This document shows, in pieces, positions 1 through 11,788 of a DNA stretch of 64,000 nucleotides. The translations under genes and the position numbers were made by a program. Below the pieces are notes generated by a model. The model worked only from the letters and a program-made list of their open reading frames with translations, was not told the origin of the DNA and ran no database searches. Position 1 is the first letter of the stretch. Each line of letters opens with the position of its first letter. This DNA is from Cardinalis cardinalis (taxonomy: Eukaryota > Chordata > Aves > Passeriformes > Cardinalidae). The DNA lies in assembly GCA_014549065.1 (NCBI GenBank), contig JACDOX010000087.1:1902931-1966930 (forward strand), in the 5' to 3' direction.

Positions 1-906
1 TGACCATAGCAATGTTGAAACAACTTNTTTTGCTAAAACACAGTCTCCAAAGGAAAGTTGGAAAGTTTGAACTATGTGCTAAACTCTTTTGCCCTTCTGA
101 ATGAGACCTACAAATCCTTCCCTTCCCCAAGTCTGCTGCTAGACTTTCTGGAAGACTCCTGTCTGCAGTGCAGCACAGCATANGGCAGATCCAATTTGTC
201 CCTGGGCTCTTACTGTCACTCTATGTGCCACACTTTGAGGGCAGAGCCTAACCCAGGGCAAGGCATCAGTATCTCCTGCAGTGACAGTGCTCCTGGAAAA
301 TTTGACTCCAAAGCTGTCCCAAGGGCTCTCTAATTAAGCTCTAGATCTTCTAATCAGGAAATTCTCCATTTCTGACTTACAGTTTACCCTTGTGCTCAGG
401 AATGAAGACAGAATCAGGGCTTCCATTAATATGACAAAAGTTGTGTTCTGGCANGAAATGCAATTACTGCCATGTTTTAAGCTAGGCAGAATGCATACTG
501 AAATTCCAGAAGTGGAATAAAACATATGACATAAAATTCCAGAAGTGGAAAAATTTATGCTGCTTACTAACTAGCAATTTTTGTCTGCTTCATTAAAATA
601 ATCTGCAGCATTTCAGGAAAAGACTTCTAGAAGGAATTTTCTTAGAATCTAATAATCTTTTGCTTTGGTTCTAATCTCCAAGTATGATCTAAAGTAGATT
701 ACCTTGGAATTCAACAGAAGGAAGAGTGGATGATCTGGAGTTGTCTGAGCTCGCCACTGAAGAACATCTGCTAAATACAGGAACTGAAAGGGAAGAAAAA
801 GGAGACACTCNGATTCACTCAAAGTACCTCAGGTTTATTTCCTGGCCTTCTCTCATTCTGAACAAGCTAATTCAAATATTTAATAATGCCAGGACCCCAG
901 TGTCAC
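1..906. other. DIP2A intron 24, partial; nothing else recognised
   Basis: The next exon, which should continue FLFL-type text after DQARK, is not present here. The only structure I see is a 17-bp direct repeat (aaattccagaagtggaa) at 501-517 and 534-550. Open frames here look like chance. Confidence 0.6.
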
Positions 907-1016
907 CTTTCTTGCCTGGTCATTGTCCTCCAGCTGGCTAACATCTCTCCCTGAGGCTTGTGCAATCCTCTTGCCAGCTATGAGGTTTCCTACAATCATC
1001 GACGCAGGACCAACAT
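907..1016 (-). CDS. DIP2A: DIP2A exon 24 (110 bp; alternative start at 1079 gives 173 bp)
   Basis: Using the acceptor nearest the exon body (atgcag before 1016), the exon encodes a split Asp codon and VGPASMIVGNLIAGKRIAQA, then SGRDVSQLEDNDQARK. It ends in phase 0 at a GTGACA donor and matches the family's inter-domain linker. The acceptor and first 14 exon bases are duplicated 63 bp upstream (1079). Use of that site extends the exon by exactly 21 codons with no stop. Confidence 0.93.
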
Positions 1017-1127
1017 CTGCATTTTGAAAAGAGCAGTGCAAAATGAGGAAAAACAACCTAGGGAACGCAGGACCAACATCTGCATTTTGAAAAGAGCAGT
1101 GCAAAATGAGGAAAAACAACCTGGAGA
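1002..1127 (-). repeat. 63-bp tandem duplication carrying the exon 24 splice acceptor
   Basis: Copies at 1002-1064 and 1065-1127. The first 58 bases of the two copies are identical and the last few differ slightly. Each copy holds, on the minus strand, a pyrimidine-rich tract, the atgcag acceptor and the first 14 bases of exon 24. Both copies could in principle be spliced. The shift between acceptors is 63 bases, a multiple of three. Confidence 0.97.
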
Positions 1128-1193
1128 ACAAGCACCAATTGAGCCTGCAGGTGCCAGGTCTGGCAGAGCCAGCACACACTCTGCNTTCCTCAC

Positions 1194-1395
1194 CTGGCTG
1201 TTTCTGCCGAGGCTTGGGCAGGTTGGTAACACAGGTGTGGGGACACATCAGGACGTTGCAAGGATGCAGAGCACCCTCCAAAAAGCGNTGCTTGGTCTCT
1301 GAAATATGAATTCCTCCGAGTGGAGCCTTTGGCAAAGTGTTGGCTGGCACCAAGGCAAGGCAATACACACCTACTTGGTGAATGCTATCAATTGC
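1194..1395 (-). CDS. DIP2A: DIP2A exon 23 (202 bp)
   Basis: Acceptor gtgaag (an AAG acceptor) and donor GTGAGG. It encodes 67 codons including AIDSIHQVGVYCLALVPANT, LPKAPLGGIHISETK, LEGALHPCNVLMCPHTC and VTNLPKPRQKQP. One N (1288) is the third base of CAN, Gln or His, with Gln expected. The next intron is very short, only 114 or 177 bases depending on which duplicated acceptor is used. Confidence 0.95.
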
Positions 1396-2541
1396 CTTCA
1401 CAGAAATTAAACAAAAAACAAACAAACATTCCACATTATCAACTGGGATGTAGCTAGAGCAAGAATTTGAATTCAATTAATTTAGAACATTAAAATTTTT
1501 ACTTGCACCACAATTTGCAAATAAAGGGTCCAATTCTGCACTCACTGAACTCATAGAAGCTGTGCCATGACTTCAATGGGAGCAGGAGCAGACCCAGGAC
1601 TTTGCTTGTGCCCTCTATCAAGGGGATGCCACCTGCACATCAGGGATTAGGAAAGTCTCTTAAAAGTGGGCAAAAAGTGCAGAGATTTTCAAAAGCCAAA
1701 GTTATATCACAGCAAATTTAGCATGTATGGCACAATCACAAAAGCGCAGTAGAACATAAAACTCACAAAATTTAGGAGGGAAGCATCTTTGCTGCCTAAA
1801 TCTTAAGTGTCTCTTTTAGCTATGACACTTCTAAAAAGAGAAACAAAAATATTTTCTCCCAATACCAGATATCCTCTCCAAAAAGATAAGAAGTCTTAAA
1901 TTAGACAGAAACCATTATTACCCAACAGCTTTATTCTTAAGAGCAAACTTCCTTTAAGCTGGTCTCGGGATCCTTCCCTTCAGCTGTCCCCAGAGTCCTT
2001 CATAATTGATCTCTCCTTTTTCACTTCCTGAGAACTGATTAATTCTAAAATCTGCAAACGCAGATCTACCACAGTACCCCTTTGTCCTGTCCTTCATCCC
2101 CAAGAAAATACAGTNAAATAATAAAGGGAAAAAGGTTTTGAATACTTCTTGTTGCAGATCTAGAATAAGGTTGTTAGTGATAAAAAAGCTTTTGGGGCTG
2201 TTTAGATACTTGGCAGCATACTTGTGAATATTTTCAGAGGTAANTCTCAGTATGAAATTACAAGAGACNTGTAGCATTGACCCAAACAAAACTCATCACC
2301 TTTAGGCCTTTGGGAATCCTAGTAAGGAAGAAGTTAAAAATACATTCTGNGAGAAAATCTTACTTTTTACAAAATTCTGTTAATTCTGAACCCTGAAAAA
2401 ATTATCTTATTACAGCTCTCTGTGGTTATACTGATAGGTTTTGCTTATGGAAAAAAAAAAGAAAAAAAAGAAAAGCTCTAATATTCTCATTTCATGCATC
2501 AGCCTTATTCACCTGGAAAGAGAAAAGGACAGACTGACTAC
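1396..2541. other. DIP2A intron 22; no gene or clear repeat
   Basis: Single-copy-looking AT-rich intron. An A-rich tract lies at about 2449-2478. Nothing else is recognised. Confidence 0.6.
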
Positions 2542-2656
2542 CTGTAGAACCCTGCTCATCCACTGAAAACTATCCTCCTCTGAGGCGTCAGGGCGTTGCT
2601 CTGCCACAAGCACTATCCGATCATCATGCAAAACGGGCACAGAAAACACTGCTATC
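2542..2656 (-). CDS. DIP2A: DIP2A exon 22 (115 bp)
   Basis: Acceptor ttttag and donor GTAGTC. It encodes IAVFSVPVLHDDRIVL, then VAEQRPDASEEDSFQWMSR and VLQ. This is the C-terminal subdomain of the first adenylation-like domain. The LHDDRIVLVAEQRP text fits DIP2A. Confidence 0.95.
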
Positions 2657-3626
2657 CTAAAACACAAAGGACAGAAGAATGATAGGATGCAGCACAGGGT
2701 GAACAGAGCATGGCTCATCATCACATGGGAATGGCTGCAACCTCTCATGGCANTGGTTCACACACACAAGCATTATTCATGCCAGATCATCACAAAATCA
2801 CAGAAAGATTCAGAACACACGCGGGTTCCTTGCTGTAATTGCTTTCTGCTGGGGTCAGGTGGGTTTGCAGCCACCCGTGTAGCACATGTCTGANAGTTCC
2901 ATACGTGTAGGGGCTGTGCAAAGCTTGCCTACAGAACTCCATCATGCACACTGGACTNGTACCCCTACATACAATGTCCCTTCTGGAAGGGACATTGCCA
3001 AATTACTGATCACTAGGTGCTTGCACTGAAAAATACTTAACTCCCATTGGGGAATTATGTTAGTTTTAGGCTTGCCTCTTCTAGGATAAAATATTAATAA
3101 TGCCTCAGCCTGGGCTGGTNCCAGTCTGAACCCTGAGAGATTCCACTTGTCATTGATCTCCATCTGGACATGGAGCCATGGACCACTGCAGAGCACTCAG
3201 GCTGGTGATACAACACATTATCTCTGAGGGTCCTTCAGCAGCCTGGTTTGGTCTTTAGAACAGGCTGCACAGTTCCTCCCTCAGCCACCCAAAAGGCTCA
3301 GGGGACACAAGTGTTTTACATCCAGCAGGTGAGCTTCTTTTGAGAGCCTTAAGAGAAGCTTTGAAATAAGTTTTTAACAGACACTTTAGGATCCACCTTT
3401 ATACTGTGTGAAAGTAATTTAAAATCTATTATGCATGAAGCAGGGTGTGAATAATTACCTTTCAACGACCAAATTCATAACCTAGTGCTAGCTTTCCTAC
3501 AAAACACACATGAAAAAGTTCACATGCATTGTTCCTGTGTGTGCTGTGTCACTTGGTGACTGTCTGTGGGTTAAAAAAAGAGCAACAAAGCCCAACCAGC
3601 AGCTTTGAAGTTTTTAATGCACTCAC
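2657..3626. other. DIP2A intron 21; no gene or clear repeat
   Basis: No splice-bounded conserved coding segment and no familiar repeat tail on either strand. Confidence 0.55.
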
Positions 3627-3754
3627 CTTCCCCGATAGACAAACTTCATGGGTTCAACTGCCAATGCAGTGGCCACCACATCATCTGCATTGTGCCTACG
3701 GCCACTAACTGTCATCAAGCCATCCAATTTCCCCACCACAAACACCAAGTAGTC
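3627..3754 (-). CDS. DIP2A: DIP2A exon 21 (128 bp)
   Basis: Acceptor tttcag and donor GTGAGT. It encodes DYLVFVVGKLDGLMTVSGRR, then HNADDVVATALAVEPMKFVY and RG. VGKLDGLMTVSGRRHNADDV is the hinge region that links the large and small subdomains of the first adenylation-like domain. Confidence 0.95.
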
Positions 3755-3945
3755 CTGAAAAGAAGGAAGGATTAGAAACACAGCAGAAAAACCACCTNAC
3801 ACCTGGCAATACATGCCTGAGTCAAGCCTTTAGGAGACCTTTAGGAGGTCAGTGCCCTGACACAAAGTCCTGCTGAATTCAGGGNCATCACTTTACAGTT
3901 GGGAGTCAGGACAAAGTAGGGCCCTGAGGGCTTGTTCACACTTAC

Positions 3946-4026
3946 AGGACCCACAAAGCCAAGCAATCCTGTCCTTGTGAAGGGCTGGTCTGATACAGGC
4001 ATGCCAGCTGCCGTCACTGGGATGGC
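3946..4026 (-). CDS. DIP2A: DIP2A exon 20 (81 bp)
   Basis: Acceptor cttccag and donor GTAAGT, phase 0 on both sides. It encodes AIPVTAAGMPVSDQPFTRTG, then LLGFVGP. RTGLLGF occupies the place of the TGDLG motif of acyl-adenylate enzymes. Being 81 bases and symmetric, it could be skipped in frame (inference). Confidence 0.93.
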
Positions 4027-4483
4027 CTGGAAGAACACAGAAGGATTCAGACACTCACTGGACTGATAAGGATTTTCACTCCTTTACTGCCAGAATACAT
4101 GAAATGAGGTACCACTGCAAGGAAAAATATGGGCAGAAAGATTGAAATGCCTTCAGGTAACTACCCATAAGACCACTGTGTTAACTCAGAGCTAAGATAA
4201 ATTTAAATGCTCACATAGGCACTACACTGGACTGTGGAANACAGAAGCAGCTGACTGACTGCAGATGAGACTTGCTATTTTTGGTTGTAAGAGACAGAAT
4301 GTCTTGTAATGATTCTATGAATGAAGCAAAATGTACCTGGCCAGGGCTTTTTTCTAACTAACTAAAAAACCAAACTTAACCAAACAATAAAACATACACA
4401 CATACAAAAGACCTNTAAGGAAAAAATAACTGTATTTACAAGAAGAAATACTAGAAATATAACAATTAAAAANAAATCCAAAC

Positions 4484-4620
4484 CTCAAATACATTCTTGG
4501 TGATTCCAAGGAGGCCAAAATATGCTGTCCCAGTTGCTCCTGAATTCACACATATTTCTCCAACCTCATCAGCTTTACACAGATAAGGAGTCCCATCCAC
4601 CTTCACAACACACATGCTGG
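4484..4620 (-). CDS. DIP2A: DIP2A exon 19 (137 bp)
   Basis: Acceptor gtgcag; donor GTTTGG, an unusual GT site with T at +3 and +4 but G at +5. It encodes SMCVVKVDGTPYLCKADEVG, then EICVNSGATGTAYFGLLGIT and KNVFE. DEVGEICV is the conserved strand before the hinge of adenylation domains. The exon contains no stop and is in phase with both neighbours. Confidence 0.94.
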
Positions 4621-5868
4621 CTGCACGGAGGAAGAACACAGAATCACAGTGTTAGTCTGCTCCAGCAGCTGACACACAAGGTGCTCTGCCACTGACAGAT
4701 AAAGACTTTAGTATCAATTATTCATCAGCTACAGCAAAAACACAGCATGTAAGAGAGCTCACTTTAGCTTCTCAACAGCCTGTGCAATCTGTTCTCCAAG
4801 ATTAAGTTCACAAATGCAGTGAGTGCTTTCTTCTTACAGCACTTCACAGCNTCCACATCAGCTGCAGCTGAATCCAAGACACGATGGACTCAGGGAGTGT
4901 AAGACTCAAGATCAAGAAAGAAATCAATAAATCTACCCAGGTCAATACAAAATAAACATAGCAAAGCCAACTCTGCTGCTTGCATGGACCAAGGAGTGCT
5001 GGTGAAATAGATCTGTGGGTACATTTTCAAACCTTAGAGAAGTCTTCCAATTGCCAACATCTTAGGTCTGAAAAGGTGAGACCATTATTCACCCTATCAA
5101 TAGATCAACCTCTAAATTATCTTGGTTTTATAAAAATGACCTATCAGAACAACCAGCAGTTATTAGTAATTGTTTGGAAACATGTAATGATAACCTTAGG
5201 TAACCAAGTAAAGTGATGCTACTCAAATTCTGGTACAGTTTCTGGATAATTTATGTGTGAACTAGATATCTGGAATTGAAACCTACACTATGAATTATCA
5301 GTCATGCAAAACCCCACATAGTGCAATTTAGGAGGAAAAAANAAAACTCAATGGTAAATTGGAACTGACAAAATAGTTTATTACTACAGGAAATAACTTG
5401 AGCAAACATCAGAACTCTGTATGTAACACTTAGATGATGCAAAGGGAAGTGTTAGTAGCTGGAGAAAGCACAGTTTGTGGGCATTAACAAATGTACAGCC
5501 CTCACTGCATTCACAAACATGGAAAAACCAAAGGATCAGCCTGCAGTCCCTAAATGATGCTCCATCCACGAAGCCAAAGGATAACCCTATCACCCTGATC
5601 AAGTAAAAAAAAAATACTTACCAGTAACCAATGTATGATACAGGTAGTCTACAGGTACATTCTAACAGCAGGCACAGTTCTGTCCTGCCAGGTTATACTG
5701 CAAGGCTGCCCTTCTGCAGTATCTGTGGAGCCTCTACTCTCGCTTCTCCTCCTTTTCCTGCTTCATGTGTGACATACAAGAGAGTGTATCTACCACCATT
5801 TCAGTCTCTCTCAACAGCATTGCATCTGAAAAAGAATTAAAGAGAAGGGAAAAGCAGATGGGACAGGA

Positions 5869-5951
5869 ATGTACATGTGGACTGCACGTCACGAAGAACA
5901 CAGATTCCTGCTAGGAAAGCTTGCTTTCTTCAAATGAGTCCACATGTACAT
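5869..5951. repeat. 15-bp perfect inverted repeat, hairpin with 53-bp loop
   Basis: Left arm 5869-5883 (atgtacatgtggact) and right arm 5937-5951 (agtccacatgtacat) are exact reverse complements. They could be terminal repeats of a very small element or part of an older transposon. Family unknown. Confidence 0.85.
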
Positions 5952-8900
5952 NCTGACAGATGGTGACTCGCAGCAGTCAAACCTGCCAGGGAGTATCCTG
6001 GCAGGAGATGAGAATCCTGCTGTGCAAAGGATGATGCTGATGCCCTACCAAAGAGAGGATTCAGCTCTGGATGTTTCAAGACTAGCACAGCAGGAATGCA
6101 AGAAGAATGCCAGGGGCCTGTACAGCAGAAGGCTGTGACCAAAGGTACTGATGAGGGTCAGGAAGTGCTCTCTTCTTCCTTTCCAGCATTTCATAGTGGA
6201 TCCATACACAATGGCTACCCTTGCATTACACTCTTTNGGAAGAACTTCTCTTCTAGAAGCATGAANCCTTAGGAAAAATACTAAAAATGCNACNATGAAA
6301 TGCCTCTAGAATCACTGTGGAAGGTATTTCCAGGGTTTCCAGAGAAACCTCATCCTTGAGAAAAACAGCATATGGGNATATCAAAAGCAGACCTGAATCT
6401 CTTCCTGCTCCTCTGGAAATGGCAATAGGCATAAAGCAAGCCAACTTGCTAGATGAGGATGAACATAAATCTAGATTCTGGAGGTGAACATGAGCACCCA
6501 AAGTGTAACATTTAAATTGGAAGACAGCATCTCATCCCAAGTGCACACTGGGACAGGTCTCCAAGAGAAGTTGTTCTGCAGTGGCTGTTGTGCCACTGTG
6601 TGACAGACTGAAGCCCTGAGGAACGCACATCTGATGATGATGATAAATTCTAAGGGCTGAATGGAAAAGAGGTGCTGTTAACCCACAATTTAAAGAAAAA
6701 ACGTGAAAGCTTCACTAAATTGTTCTGTAACAGCTCTTATCTCTGAAGCAAAGGAACCAGACCCCTCTGCAGTGAAGATGAATTGTGGTAACTACCTGAA
6801 CCTTGGCAAATGTTTNCTCAGACATGGACAGAGGAACAATGAAATACAAGACATCCATGGGCTGGAAACAATGTGAGCATCCCAACATTTAAGAAATTGG
6901 AACCATCTCCCTAAATTTCTAGAAAAGATACTGAATGCAGTCACAATCCAGAANATGATTCTGTTCATTGCAGAAGATCTTGCAGAAGCCCAAGATTTGA
7001 TGCCAAACTGAAGTTTTCTGCTTGAGTGTANTAAGGTAGCTGCTGCAGCAGCATTGTTTCTAGGAACCAGCCTTTGTAAGATTAGAGGCTATAGGGATTT
7101 ATAACTTTTGGATTCAAGACTGTCAGCTCTTGTCAAAGAAAGAACATGAGAAGGATCCCAGNAAAAGAATGGAAAGGATTAGTTGGGAAGTAGAAGGGAG
7201 ACAAATTTAACTGCAGTTAACATACCCACTAAGCAACATATCCAGGCTCAAACTTAAGGTATAACATGCTTTCAAGATGACAGATAACACAGCAATCACA
7301 TTCCAGTCGATGTGGAAGTTGGAGGCTGAAAATGGGCAGAAGAGGTTTGACACTTTCCCTACCATCTTTGCCAGTCCAATTTGCAAAAATGAACCGAATA
7401 TTGTGAGGAGCCAAATTCAGCAATTGGCCAGTCCCAGATAGAAACTTTGCCAAACAGCCCAAGATGCTCAACAGGTGGGGTAAAACATCATTCCTCCTGA
7501 ATAGGACTCCATGGGAATGCATACCAGATTTCCTCTTAAGAATTCCCATGCTATCTTTGAGGAGAAGATTTCTCTGTGGATGCTGGCACTTCTCTTGAGA
7601 GTCTGGGCATTCATGGTAGATAATGAATGTGAAGGGAATGTGGCATCAAGAATGGCCTATGGGTTAAACAGCAGTGACATGTGACATGACCCTGGTGCTG
7701 ATGGTTCTGTTGGTAAGATCCCCTGAGCAGGAGGGCTCAGCATCTCAGAAAAAAAAGCAAGATCTGAAGAAAAGGAGGGTGCGAGCGGACATTTTATTGT
7801 GACTTTTTAACCAGGTAGTTCCTGAATAAAGGATGCCAGAGATCTTCACAGGTAATGAAATGAAAACCATTTGGCTTGACCATTTCCAAATGAAATTCAG
7901 GAATGTGAGCTCCTATGTCACAAAGTATTTGAAAGGCTAGGGCAGACTTCCAAGTTCAGTGGGGATCAGAAGATGGAATGAAGCCTTCAGAAAGAAATAC
8001 AAAACCAAAAGCAGATCAAGGAGATCATCAGCCAGCAGAGGGGCAATGAACAGGTGGTGGTATGCTCTCTCCTGTATGCCAAACACCAAGCCAGAATGGA
8101 CAAGGGCACACCCCTCCATGAATACTACACAGGAGAAAGCATAAATCTTACCAAGACACAAGTGTCTCCACTGTTAGAATGTACATGCAGACTCATTTGA
8201 AACTAAGTCATTCATTTACTCAAGTCATTAATTTTTTTTCATTTAGCAGACCCCTGTAAGTCTTGTGACTTCCTTCATACTCCAGAGGATTTTTAAGAGA
8301 CAAAAGTTATCAATTATCCTTNATAATGAAATCTACAATGCTTATTTGACTTAAGGAACGTACAGGGAAACTTCTGCTGGAATTCTTAATATGTGGATAA
8401 ACTGAAGTAAATCTGCCCCAGATTCTGACAGCTCAATGCTAGTCAGAGTTTTATAGGAGTTAATGAATTAAGTTGCCCAAATTCTGCTTAACCTACAAAT
8501 AGTTTAGCCATCAATTACAAGTCATATCAGTATGAGCACTTAATAGTACACATTTAACTGTTCTCCTCTCACACGATCAGACAAGTCACTTGATGCTTCT
8601 TACTCATGCAGAAAGTAATGGTAGTGTTATCACTGCCTGCCAGTGGCCCCCTAACCCAGAAGGGTNCTCTAGATTTGCCAGACAATGCTCCAAGGAATTT
8701 TGACAAAGGAGAAGGGTTTTTTCTCACATCCTTCTGACTGCTCCATCAGGCATTTCACAAGGACAGAGATGTATTTTTTGACAACTCATAACGAGGTGAA
8801 ATTACTTAGCCATAAGCANACAGGGAACTTTTCCAACATCCTAAGGCAGACTTGAACCTGCCACTGAGCAGATGCTCTGTGGAAAATTGATCCAGGGGAC

Positions 8901-9012
8901 TTACAGCTCCAGCAACTGAATATGAAGAGTAGCTACAAGCAGCTGTGTATCTTAGTGTAGTCAAGCACAATTTGCTGTGAGAGCAAGCCTACAGCAAAGC
9001 CAAGAGCATCCC

Positions 9013-9075
9013 TGTATTGGTTTTGCATGGCCTGGCTTTTGGTAGCAGGGGGGCCATANAGGTGGAGCCACACAA
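9013..9075 (+). mobile_element. ERV LTR 5' fragment
   Basis: Begins tgtattggttttgcatggcc and continues through a GGTAGCAGGGGGGCC stretch. This resembles the start of LTRs common in songbird genomes (recognition from memory, not a search). Only the first 60 or so bases look clear; the rest is diverged or missing. Confidence 0.5.
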
Positions 9076-10329
9076 GATAAACTGATCCAAAGAAAGATTT
9101 CAATTAATCCTACATCTAATATCACTTTTTTGAACAGCAGCAATGTTGAACTTAAGCTCAGTAAATTCACCAAAAGATCCATGACTACCTCAAGGGCATG
9201 CAGACTCAGTCCCTTCATGCCCCTGTGTCTAACCTATAAATATAGAGAAACATTGGGAGCACAGGTGAATTTCAGTGAGGTTTCAAGCGGACAGCAGTAG
9301 TGTGGACACCCCAAACAGACAGCAGTAGCAGTAGATGCCATCTGTATTCAAGTCGAAGCAGACAAATCTCTATTTTTTGGAATTTATTATGGATTTCAAA
9401 ACAACTTCAAATGGTCTTAATACAAAATAAAAACTTGAGAGAAGCTACACAACAACCACGTGACTTCTCTGCTTCGTTCTGGTATGAAGTGCAGAGTGTC
9501 TGCTCAGTATTCAGCAAAAAGAAGCTCTACTGAATTTAAGTTCAATAACAACAACTGAACCATTGACTTCAGGGGTGGCAAAGGGCTTCTGGGGGTAATA
9601 AGGAAAATTAAACAACANCAATGAGACTTGCACACAATGGCTGAAAATTCTCATCAGCAGAGTGGGAAGCTGTCTACCTCCTCTTATTTGTATCAGGGAC
9701 TTTGGTGTACAGAGGAGAGGTTGTTGCTGAAATCACACAAGTTGAGTCTCCACTTTATCTTTGNCTTGAGTAAATGCTCTACAGAGAGCAGGGCTTTAGA
9801 ACCACAGCTCTGCAAGGCAGTAAGTTCACAAGGAGACCAAGAATAGCAAAGCCAATGGGGCCAAGGGCATGACCAGAATCAATCATGTTCTTTGGTAACT
9901 ACATAATAAACTTGAGGGGTGAGGATAACTCCAAAAAATCTGTATTTCATCCTCTCCAAGCACACCAGAGCAGACAGACAGTGCCATGAAACTGTGAGCC
10001 TAAAAGCTGGAGTAGATGGCACCAAGTATCCAGTCCTTCATCCCATTGTTCACAGTCTTAGGTCTGCTTTGGCACCCTACCTTTACTAACCTTCTTCAGA
10101 GTGCTCTCCTCTCCAAATGCAGCTGGATCTCAAATNAGAACAATAAGGATGAGACAAAGTCTCTTTGCTTCAATTAATGGNCTGAGGAACAATACCCAGC
10201 TCTACCTAATTCAGGAACCACAGTGTTGCAGAGATGTCTTTAGGAAACAGGTTAATCCAGGCTACTCCTGATCACTTTCTTGCTCTCCACGGGCATGAGA
10301 AAATAGTCTCCAGAATTAGTTGTTTCATC

Positions 10330-10412
10330 ACCTCTGGGGGGTCTGAGATGAGGTCCCTTTCAACTGAAATATTCTACTCTATTCCACTCCACTCCACTCC
10401 ATTCCATTCCAA
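10330..10412 (+). mobile_element. CR1 LINE 3' tail with short CATTCC-type repeat
   Basis: Text like ggtctgagatgaggtccctt and tcaactgaaatattctactc follows the 3' end pattern of CR1. It runs into tandem attcc/actcc units at about 10376-10412. Confidence 0.6.
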
Positions 10413-10622
10413 AAACAATTCTGCAACAAGCCAAAAGCATTTGCCCATACCAAAATCTATGGTCATTCAGTTTTATTGAATCTCTAATCCACCATGTGTT
10501 TAGGTAATGTGTCAAAACATAACTCATACTACCTTAAAGGTGTTTAACACTTCTATTTATTCCATGCACACAAAGATAACTTATTTGGAATATGCTGAAA
10601 CCTACAGAAAATGCTTTCCTAC

Positions 10623-10762
10623 CTCCAGGCATAATCTGCCCAACATCCTGCACAGTTAACACTGACAACTTCTCCTCTGTATCCACTCTGATCACGCCGA
10701 AACTCAGACAATTCATGGATAACACTGCTTTTCCTGGAGGGGGGCCACCCAGTTCAGAAGGT
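10623..10762 (-). CDS. DIP2A: DIP2A exon 18 (140 bp)
   Basis: Acceptor ttccag and donor GTAGGA. It encodes PSELGGPPPGKAVLSMN, CLSFGVIRVDTEEKLSV and LTVQDVGQIMPG. The GVIRVDTEEKLSVLTVQDVG block is nearly identical in all DIP2 paralogues. It is followed by a 6-kb intron, the longest in this half of the gene. Confidence 0.94.
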
Positions 10763-11673
10763 CTGGAAGACAGAAAGCCCAGTCAGATANGAATCAACAG
10801 ACCAATACTGGTGAGAGGGTCACTAAAAACATTCTGCTGGTTTCTCAGGCTTGGTAAGGTTAAGAAAAAGAATGGTTTCTCACTTTGAACAAACAAGAGT
10901 TCAAGACTTATATAGTAACTAAATGAAGTAATAGTTAAAACAAAACTTTCCAAAATTTCAGTTTTTTGTTTCAANTTTTCTTGAAGTTGACTTTCTGAAA
11001 AGGCGCATTTTGATCAGAACTGCTATCAAAAAAATCCAGCATATCCCATCCATTTGTCTATTAATAATTAAAGTATTCCTTTTTCCCAGAGCATCCCTAG
11101 CTATCTCCAGAAATCCAATGGCATTTCTCAGACCAGCTACAATATTTGTTTTTTATTTTAGGCCCCTGTTTACAAATCATTGTACATAAGCAGTTGATTG
11201 AGAATTCACTTATTTGGGAGGAAGAAGGTGGTAAGTCTTGTTTTGGGGGCATTTTAAAAGGCCCTCCAATACCTTCAGTGAGGATGAGTCCTAACTTTCC
11301 CAAAGCATGAAAAATACACCTTCTGCCTGACTATTCTTAGAAAATATTAAACTTTTAAAAGAAAATAAACTAAAATCACCCATCCTTTAGTGAAGGAGAC
11401 ACCTGTGAGCTTCACATTTCCTCTGCCTAGGTCTTTGTGCATCTCTATGTGGGTTATAGTATTTTCTGACTATCACCTTAACATGACATTCCCCATCCCT
11501 GGAAGTGCTTAAGGCCAGGTTGGATGGGGCTTGGAACAACCTGGTGTAGTGGAAGGTGTCCCTGACCATGGCAGGGGGTTTGAACTCCTTCCAAGCCAAA
11601 GCACTCTGTGATTCTATGACACATTTCAATAGTCAAGAAAAGCCTCAGTTCACTTCTCAGAAAAGGGAATTAC
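10763..11673. other. DIP2A intron 17, contains a CR1 tail
   Basis: Apart from the CR1 piece at 11484-11620, nothing is recognised. Confidence 0.6.
11484..11620 (+). mobile_element. CR1 LINE 3' end
   Basis: Classic avian CR1 tail: ccctggaagtgcttaaggcc, tggatggggcttggaacaac, accatggcagggggtttgaa, ending near gtgattctatgac. It lies antisense to DIP2A, about 55 bases beyond the exon 17 donor. Confidence 0.92.
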
Positions 11674-11788
11674 CTGCGAATAGCAACAGTCAGTGCCTCT
11701 GAAGAACTTGCACAAGGACAGATTACTTCTGGTCTCAAACCTCTGGATTGAAATACATTCAGGAATGCATCACAGGAAGATATTGACC
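11674..11788 (-). CDS. DIP2A: DIP2A exon 17 (115 bp)
   Basis: Acceptor ttccag and donor GTAATT. It encodes SISSCDAFLNVFQSRGLRPE, then VICPCASSSEALTVAIR. The end of an Arg codon is split into the next exon. A CR1 tail lies in the same intron, about 55 bases past the donor. Confidence 0.94.

Larger units (their letters stand above)
4621..10622. other. DIP2A intron 18 (6.0 kb), with repeat fragments
   Basis: Contains a hairpin at 5869-5951, an LTR start fragment near 9014, a CR1 tail at about 10330 and a CATTCC-type simple repeat. A block at about 5870-8160 has mixed composition and reads like old mobile DNA, but I cannot assign a family. No exon-like segment fits DIP2A here. Confidence 0.55.

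Noticed and set aside
958..1302. Plus-strand 114-codon frame with an internal peptide repeat
   Set aside because: It is antisense to DIP2A exons 23-24; the repeated peptide only reflects the 63-bp duplication.
880..1476. One 198-codon minus-strand open frame taken as a single exon or gene
   Set aside because: It is DIP2A exons 23 and 24 read through a short intron that happens to stay open, with the 63-bp duplication inside. Donor GTGAGG at 1193 and the acceptors at 1080 and 1017 break it into exons.
7229..8161. Minus-strand frames of 106 and 74 codons as possible exons
   Set aside because: They lie inside DIP2A intron 18. No paired splice sites give DIP2A-like sequence, and the exons on both sides join directly in phase without them.
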